In this document: positions 60,680 through 64,000 of the stretch, piece by piece
How positions within the stretch are numbered: position 1 is the stretch's first letter
Layout: each line of letters starts with the position of its first letter
From: Anaerorhabdus sp036636695
GTDB taxonomy: Bacteria > Bacillota_I > Bacilli_A > Erysipelotrichales > Erysipelotrichaceae
Reading direction: 5' to 3' (one strand)
Assembly: GCF_036636695.1 (NCBI RefSeq)
Contig: NZ_JAVWNW010000001.1
DNA: 64,000 bases
The notes under the pieces: model-generated
Told to the model about the DNA's origin: nothing
Databases searched by the model: none
The model's input: only the letters and a program-made list of their open reading frames with translations
Made by a program: the position numbers and the translations under genes

Positions 60680-61555
60680 ATGAACCGCAAGACAGGTAAA
60701 AGAACTTTGATTGTTTTAGCAATCGTTTTAGGTTTATTTGCATCTATTTTTCTATTTGTTAAAATACTAGTGCAGGATAATGTTGCTGTGATTGATAAAT
60801 CGATAAAAATTGGCTTGTTTTCATGGAATAGTTCAGATGATGAATACTCTATTGAAGATTTATTCAAATTAATTAAAAAACTGCATGTATCAAGACTGTA
60901 TCATTCATTTGAAGATAATCTTGACAGTCAATATTCAACTGATTTGATAAAAATGGCTGCTAATGAGAATATTGAACTTTATTACTTAGCTGGTAAATCA
61001 GAATGGGGATTAGACGAAAATGCTACAGAATTAAAGAAAATTATAGATAGTATTGCAACAAGTAACTTGAATATAGAAGGTATAACCATTGATGTTGAGC
61101 CTTATCTTCTTAAAGATTGGCAAGAGAATAAAAAAGAGATATTGAATAGCTATTACTTATCTATGCAAACTGCTTATCAATATGCAAAATCAAATAATTT
61201 ACGCGTTGTTTTATGCATACCTAATTGGCTTGATGATGTAGATATAAAAATACTTGAAGACTTAATTGCAAATACATGTGATGAAATTGCGATTATGAAT
61301 TATAATAAAAAAGACGAAATACCTGCAATAAAAAGTGAAGTTTACTTGGCAATGAAGTATGATAAGCCACTAGAATGTATAGTAGAATTTCAAGATGTGG
61401 GTACACATCAATTAACGGAAGATCAAACCTATGCAAATGATGGACTTGGATTAGCGATAGAAAACTTCAACAAGTTGTATGGGTTTTATCACTACAATAA
61501 GATAGGGTTTGCCTATCATTATGCTACACCGCTAATGAAAATGTTAAAATACTAG
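60680..61555 (+). CDS. Membrane-anchored TIM-barrel glycosidase-like protein (tentative)
   Basis: The 291-residue product has an N-terminal anchor (about 8-30) and an outside domain with GITIDVEPYLLKDW, whose D-x-E pattern after a hydrophobic strand resembles GH18/TIM-barrel hydrolases, followed by LRVVLCIPNW and DEIAIMNYN, further barrel strands (compare the M-x-Y of GH18). It lacks the full D-x-x-D-x-D-x-E. AAGGA fits ATG 60680. It is 18 bp upstream of the LUD-domain gene. Confidence 0.55.
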   Translation: MNRKTGKRTLIVLAIVLGLFASIFLFVKILVQDNVAVIDKSIKIGLFSWNSSDDEYSIEDLFKLIKKLHVSRLYHSFEDNLDSQYSTDLIKMAANENIELYYLAGKSEWGLDENATELKKIIDSIATSNLNIEGITIDVEPYLLKDWQENKKEILNSYYLSMQTAYQYAKSNNLRVVLCIPNWLDDVDIKILEDLIANTCDEIAIMNYNKKDEIPAIKSEVYLAMKYDKPLECIVEFQDVGTHQLTEDQTYANDGLGLAIENFNKLYGFYHYNKIGFAYHYATPLMKMLKY

Positions 61556-61573
61556 AAGAGAAGGAGATTCATT

Positions 61574-62206
61574 ATGGATGATCATGGTAAGGTTACTTTA
61601 GAAAATCAAATTACAATGTGTAAAGCTAAACTCGAGTTACATCAATTTAAAGTAAGTGTTGTGGAAAACAAAGAAGAATGTATTGAACTGCTTGAAGAAT
61701 GTATTTCACCTGCTGAAACTGTGGCAGTTGGAGGATCAATGACATTGTTTGAAGCTGGAATCATTGACTATCTTGAACATAAAACAGATATTCACTATCT
61801 TGACCGTTATCATACTGAAGATGCTGTTGAAATTTATCATCAGTCTTTATTAAGCGATGTTTATATTACAAGTAGTAACGCAGTTACATTAGATGGAAAA
61901 CTATACAATGTCGATGGTACGGGTAATCGTGTTGCAGCGTTAACATATGGACCTGATCGAGTATTAGTTGTAGTTGGTTGGAATAAGTTAGTAAAAGACA
62001 TTGACAGTGCAATTGAACGCGTTGAACAAATTGCAGCACCTACAAATGCTGTACGTCTTAACCGTGGAACACCATGTACAACGCTTGGATATTGTGTTCA
62101 CTGTGAGTCAGAAAAAAGGATTTGTAGCACCCAAGTTATCACAACACGTTCACACATAAAAGAAAGAATTCATGTTATAATAGTTAAGGAAAATTTAGGT
62201 TATTAG
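61574..62206 (+). CDS. LUD-domain protein (LutC/DUF162 family)
   Basis: The 210-residue product has TVAVGGSMTLFEAGIIDYL and TSSNAVTLDGKLYNVDGTGNRVAALTYGP, typical of LUD-domain proteins such as LutC. Members act with lactate-utilisation or other redox proteins, but LutA and LutB genes are not here. A Cys-rich end (CTTLGYCVHCESEKRIC) could hold a metal or cluster. AAGGAG precedes the ATG. Confidence 0.85.
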   Translation: MDDHGKVTLENQITMCKAKLELHQFKVSVVENKEECIELLEECISPAETVAVGGSMTLFEAGIIDYLEHKTDIHYLDRYHTEDAVEIYHQSLLSDVYITSSNAVTLDGKLYNVDGTGNRVAALTYGPDRVLVVVGWNKLVKDIDSAIERVEQIAAPTNAVRLNRGTPCTTLGYCVHCESEKRICSTQVITTRSHIKERIHVIIVKENLGY

Positions 62207-62220
62207 AAAAGAGGTGCTTC

Positions 62221-62706
62221 ATGGAATTTTTTAGTCTAGTTTTACTAGGAATTTTTCTAGCTATTGCAATATGGTTAGGATTAAAACTTATTCGAATGAA
62301 GAAAATGGTGACAATCTATGGTAAGTTCTTAAACTTAACAAAGATTATGTTCATTGTTGCATTAGTATTTGCAGTTGCAACGATTTTCCTTTATTGGAAT
62401 AATATTGGGGAACTTATACGTTCAGTTGTTATGATTTTTGCAATTCTTATGTTTATCTTATTGCAAGATGGTCTTTGTGAAGATGGTTTCTTCTATGTAG
62501 GAAATTATGTTCCATTTGAAGATGTAACAGATTTTGATTACAAGCGTGATAAAGAAAAGTTTATTGTTTATTTCTCTTATCGTGATCCAAAACAAAAATC
62601 AGGAAACTTTTCAACAGAAATAGTCTTTCCATTAAAAAAGGGCGATGAAGTTGAAAAAGCATTAAAAGATAAAATCGGTAAGAAATATAAAAGAATGAAA
62701 AAGTAA
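62221..62706 (+). CDS. Hypothetical membrane protein with C-terminal DUF5673-like domain
   Basis: The 161-residue protein has three hydrophobic segments (about 3-23, 38-60, 65-82) and a soluble end with the pattern D-G-L-C-E-D-G-F-F-Y-V-G-N-Y-V-P-F-E-D-V-T, a PH-like 'strand, turn, W/F-x-D-I' layout common in small DUF5673-like membrane proteins. The function is unknown. It follows the LUD gene by 14 bp in the same unit and ends before a terminator. Confidence 0.6.
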   Translation: MEFFSLVLLGIFLAIAIWLGLKLIRMKKMVTIYGKFLNLTKIMFIVALVFAVATIFLYWNNIGELIRSVVMIFAILMFILLQDGLCEDGFFYVGNYVPFEDVTDFDYKRDKEKFIVYFSYRDPKQKSGNFSTEIVFPLKKGDEVEKALKDKIGKKYKRMKK

Positions 62707-62710
62707 ATTG

Positions 62711-62738
62711 AAGACAAATCATAAGATTTGTCTTTTAT
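62711..62738 (+). terminator. Rho-independent terminator
   Basis: AAGACAAATC (62711-62720), ATAA, GATTTGTCTT (62725-62734), then TTATA. Confidence 0.75.
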
Positions 62739-62739
62739 A

Positions 62740-62756
62740 TTGACAAGAGATGTCAA
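62740..62756. promoter_or_regulatory. Inverted repeat TTGACA-5-TGTCAA before the DUF3795 gene
   Basis: The left arm is a consensus -35 hexamer. No well-spaced -10 is found at 16-18 bp, so the site may be an operator with a -35 inside it. Confidence 0.4.
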
Positions 62757-62792
62757 GTATTGGAGCATAAAATAGGTATAGTGGAGGTAGTT

Positions 62793-63344
62793 ATGAAAAA
62801 TTTTGTTCGATCAAATCAGTATTTATCTCTGTGTGGACTGAATTGTCATTTATGTCTAATATATTTAGGTAATCATTGTCAAGGGTGTGGAAGAGGTAAT
62901 CAATCTTGTAAGATTGCAAGATGTAGTATTTTAGAAGGTAATTTAGAGTATTGTTTTGAATGCGAAAAGTATCCATGTACTACCTATGATAAAATTGATG
63001 ACTTTGATTCATTTATAACACATCGCAATCAAAAAGATAATTTAAGAAAAGCGCAATCTGAAGGTATTGAAAAATACAATGCAGAACAAAAAGAGAAGGA
63101 AAAGATATTAGATTTGTTACTCAAACAGTACAATGATGGACGAAAGAAAACATTTTATTGTATTGCGGTCAATCTTTTGGATATGCAAATATTACAATCA
63201 ATAATGCGGAGTTTAGAAAATAATCAAGATTTGAAAATGATGGATTATTCGAAGAGATGCGATTTTGTTTACAGGATGTTTAATGAAAAAGAAAAGGAAT
63301 TGAAATATGAGTTTAAGTTGAAGAAAATGAAGAGGATAATTTAG
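62793..63344 (+). CDS. DUF3795 Cys-rich protein
   Basis: The 183-residue product has an N-terminal Cys cluster (CGLNCHLCLIYLGNHCQGCG, then CKIARC, CFECEKYPC) that is typical of DUF3795 proteins and likely binds zinc or an iron-sulfur cluster. The C-terminal half is helical and charged. GGAGGT fixes ATG 62793. The function is unknown. It is followed one base later by a DUF3788 gene. Confidence 0.8.
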   Translation: MKNFVRSNQYLSLCGLNCHLCLIYLGNHCQGCGRGNQSCKIARCSILEGNLEYCFECEKYPCTTYDKIDDFDSFITHRNQKDNLRKAQSEGIEKYNAEQKEKEKILDLLLKQYNDGRKKTFYCIAVNLLDMQILQSIMRSLENNQDLKMMDYSKRCDFVYRMFNEKEKELKYEFKLKKMKRII

Positions 63345-63345
63345 A

Positions 63346-63780
63346 ATGGAAGAGAAAAAACGTTATAGTAGAATGTTGGATAAAACAAAACCACCAACAG
63401 AAGAAGAATTTTATGAATTTTGTGCACAACGTAAATCTTTACTTTATGATTGTGATCACTTTCTAATGAGTTTTGATAATGTGTCGAAGTGTTTGCGATT
63501 TCCATATGGAAATAATTACGGCTGGTCATATAAATATTCTCGTAAAAATAAATTAATCTGTGAAATATTTGCGGAGGTTGAAGCTTTTACAGTCATGATA
63601 CGACTTTCTAATCAACAGATTGATTCTATTTATGGATTGGTAACAGCACAGACACAAGAATTAATTGATAATAAGTATCCATGTAGTGATGGAGGATGGC
63701 TTCACTATCGTATTTTAAACCAAGATGATTTAATGAATATTAAGAAATTAATACAAATCAAATTAGTGCATAATAAATAA
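63346..63780 (+). CDS. DUF3788 family protein
   Basis: The 144-residue product begins with the RMLDKTKPPTEEEFYEF motif and contains GWSYKYSRKNKLICEIF and PCSDGGWLHYRI, which match the DUF3788 family (small, soluble, unknown function). GAGGAT precedes the ATG, and the gene follows DUF3795 with a one-base gap, so they form a unit. Confidence 0.8.
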   Translation: MEEKKRYSRMLDKTKPPTEEEFYEFCAQRKSLLYDCDHFLMSFDNVSKCLRFPYGNNYGWSYKYSRKNKLICEIFAEVEAFTVMIRLSNQQIDSIYGLVTAQTQELIDNKYPCSDGGWLHYRILNQDDLMNIKKLIQIKLVHNK

Positions 63781-63793
63781 GAAAGCATCTTGT

Positions 63794-63822
63794 TTGACAT
63801 GATAATAATAGAGATGTAAACT
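63794..63822 (+). promoter_or_regulatory. Promoter of the last gene
   Basis: Consensus TTGACA (63794-63799), 17 bp, TAAACT (63817-63822). Confidence 0.6.
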
Positions 63823-63854
63823 TCATAGTGAACAACGTTCATTATGAAGTTTTT
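63818..63854 (+). terminator. 16-bp stem hairpin with T5 tail
   Basis: AAACTTCATAGTGAAC (63818-63833) pairs with GTTCATTATGAAGTTT (63837-63852; one G-U pair), followed by TTTTT. It reads as the terminator of the DUF3795-DUF3788 unit, although it overlaps the promoter of the next gene. Confidence 0.7.
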
Positions 63855-63877
63855 AGTTGTTAGAATGGAGATGCTTT

Positions 63878-64000
63878 ATGAAAGTTAAAAAACAAACATT
63901 ACTACTTATCGCAAGTCTTGTATGGATGGCTGCGGGTTTTAATATAGTAAGAATTGGGGTGATTGCATACATAAATCACTTAACATTATTGAATATAGTC
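63878..64000 (+). CDS. Hypothetical membrane protein (N-terminal part)
   Basis: ATG 63878 with GGAG 7 bases upstream opens MKVKKQTLLLIASLVWMAAG, continuing with a second hydrophobic stretch up to the window end (41 codons seen). A basic start and two membrane-type segments indicate an integral membrane protein. The family cannot be judged from this part. Confidence 0.65.
   Translation, partial: MKVKKQTLLLIASLVWMAAGFNIVRIGVIAYINHLTLLNIV

Noticed and set aside
63830..63840. LexA/DinR-like box GAAC-GTTC
   Set aside because: The spacer is 3 bp (AAC) while the Gram-positive SOS box has 4, and the bases are part of the hairpin stem-loop at 63818-63854.
1..64000. Mobile elements, prophage, tRNA or rRNA genes
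   Set aside because: No transposase, integrase, phage structural gene, terminal repeat or RNA gene was recognised anywhere; the gene content is mostly conserved chromosomal.

Overview
This 64 kb window is a gene-dense, AT-rich stretch of a low-GC Gram-positive bacterium (Bacillota). The evidence is the gene order rpsB-tsf-pyrH-frr-uppS-cdsA-dxr-rseP, a primosome set of dnaB and dnaI next to polA-mutM-coaE, RNase J, HrcA/CIRCE heat-shock control, strong AAGGAGG-type ribosome binding sites, many extended -10 promoters and simple U-tract terminators. The mix of genes (mannose-family PTS, EFR1 ferredoxin, DUF3795, DUF3788, PopT) would suit an Erysipelotrichia-like, host-associated fermenter, but the sequence alone does not prove the class. 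I see no rRNA, tRNA, CRISPR array, insertion sequence or prophage.

Layout. 1-8.5 kb: end of rpsB, then tsf, pyrH, frr, and an envelope block uppS-cdsA-dxr-rseP-popT, then galE. These genes make isoprenoid and phospholipid precursors, handle membrane proteolysis and recycle the C55-P carrier. 8.6-14.7 kb: a membrane-anchored protein, a large secreted glucosaminidase and, convergent to it, a kinase-less PASTA-repeat protein. 14.8-18 kb: tex and two small membrane proteins. 18-27.2 kb: a GalNAc/galactosamine-type locus (nagA, agaS, PTS EIIA, an AraC regulator, PTS EIIB-EIIC-EIID, kbaZ) with a YcaQ-like glycosylase inside it. 27.3-38.9 kb: radC, an AI-2E family permease, a divergent TroA-like lipoprotein, polA-mutM-coaE-dnaB-dnaI, pfkA and pyk. 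39-45.1 kb: an AraC/GyrI regulator with an ASCH-like partner, RNase J and def on the minus strand, then ftsW-rsmD-coaD. 45.2-49.3 kb: a TetR-controlled operon with a CrtI-like flavoprotein, an EFR1 flavodoxin/ferredoxin and a glycosyltransferase. 49.3-51.2 kb: an Xre/DUF3796 pair and a flavodoxin-family reductase. 51.2-59.8 kb: hrcA-grpE-dnaK, a polysaccharide-deacetylase lipoprotein, dnaJ and clpB, with three CIRCE sites. 59.9-64 kb: small accessory genes, the last cut by the window end.

The items most worth a second look are: (1) the TetR operon, an apparently self-contained redox plus glycosyl-transfer pathway with two near-identical tandem operators; (2) a His/Cys-rich N-terminal extension on GrpE, encoded by 15-bp tandem repeats; (3) the dnaK terminator lying inside the signal-peptide codons of the following lipoprotein gene; (4) a shared 16-nt motif in three promoters of the GalNAc locus; (5) a TroA-fold lipoprotein that lacks the usual metal-binding histidines.

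Start codons were chosen by Shine-Dalgarno spacing and family N-termini, so many differ from the longest possible ORF. Family calls rest on motifs recognised by eye; no database search was run.
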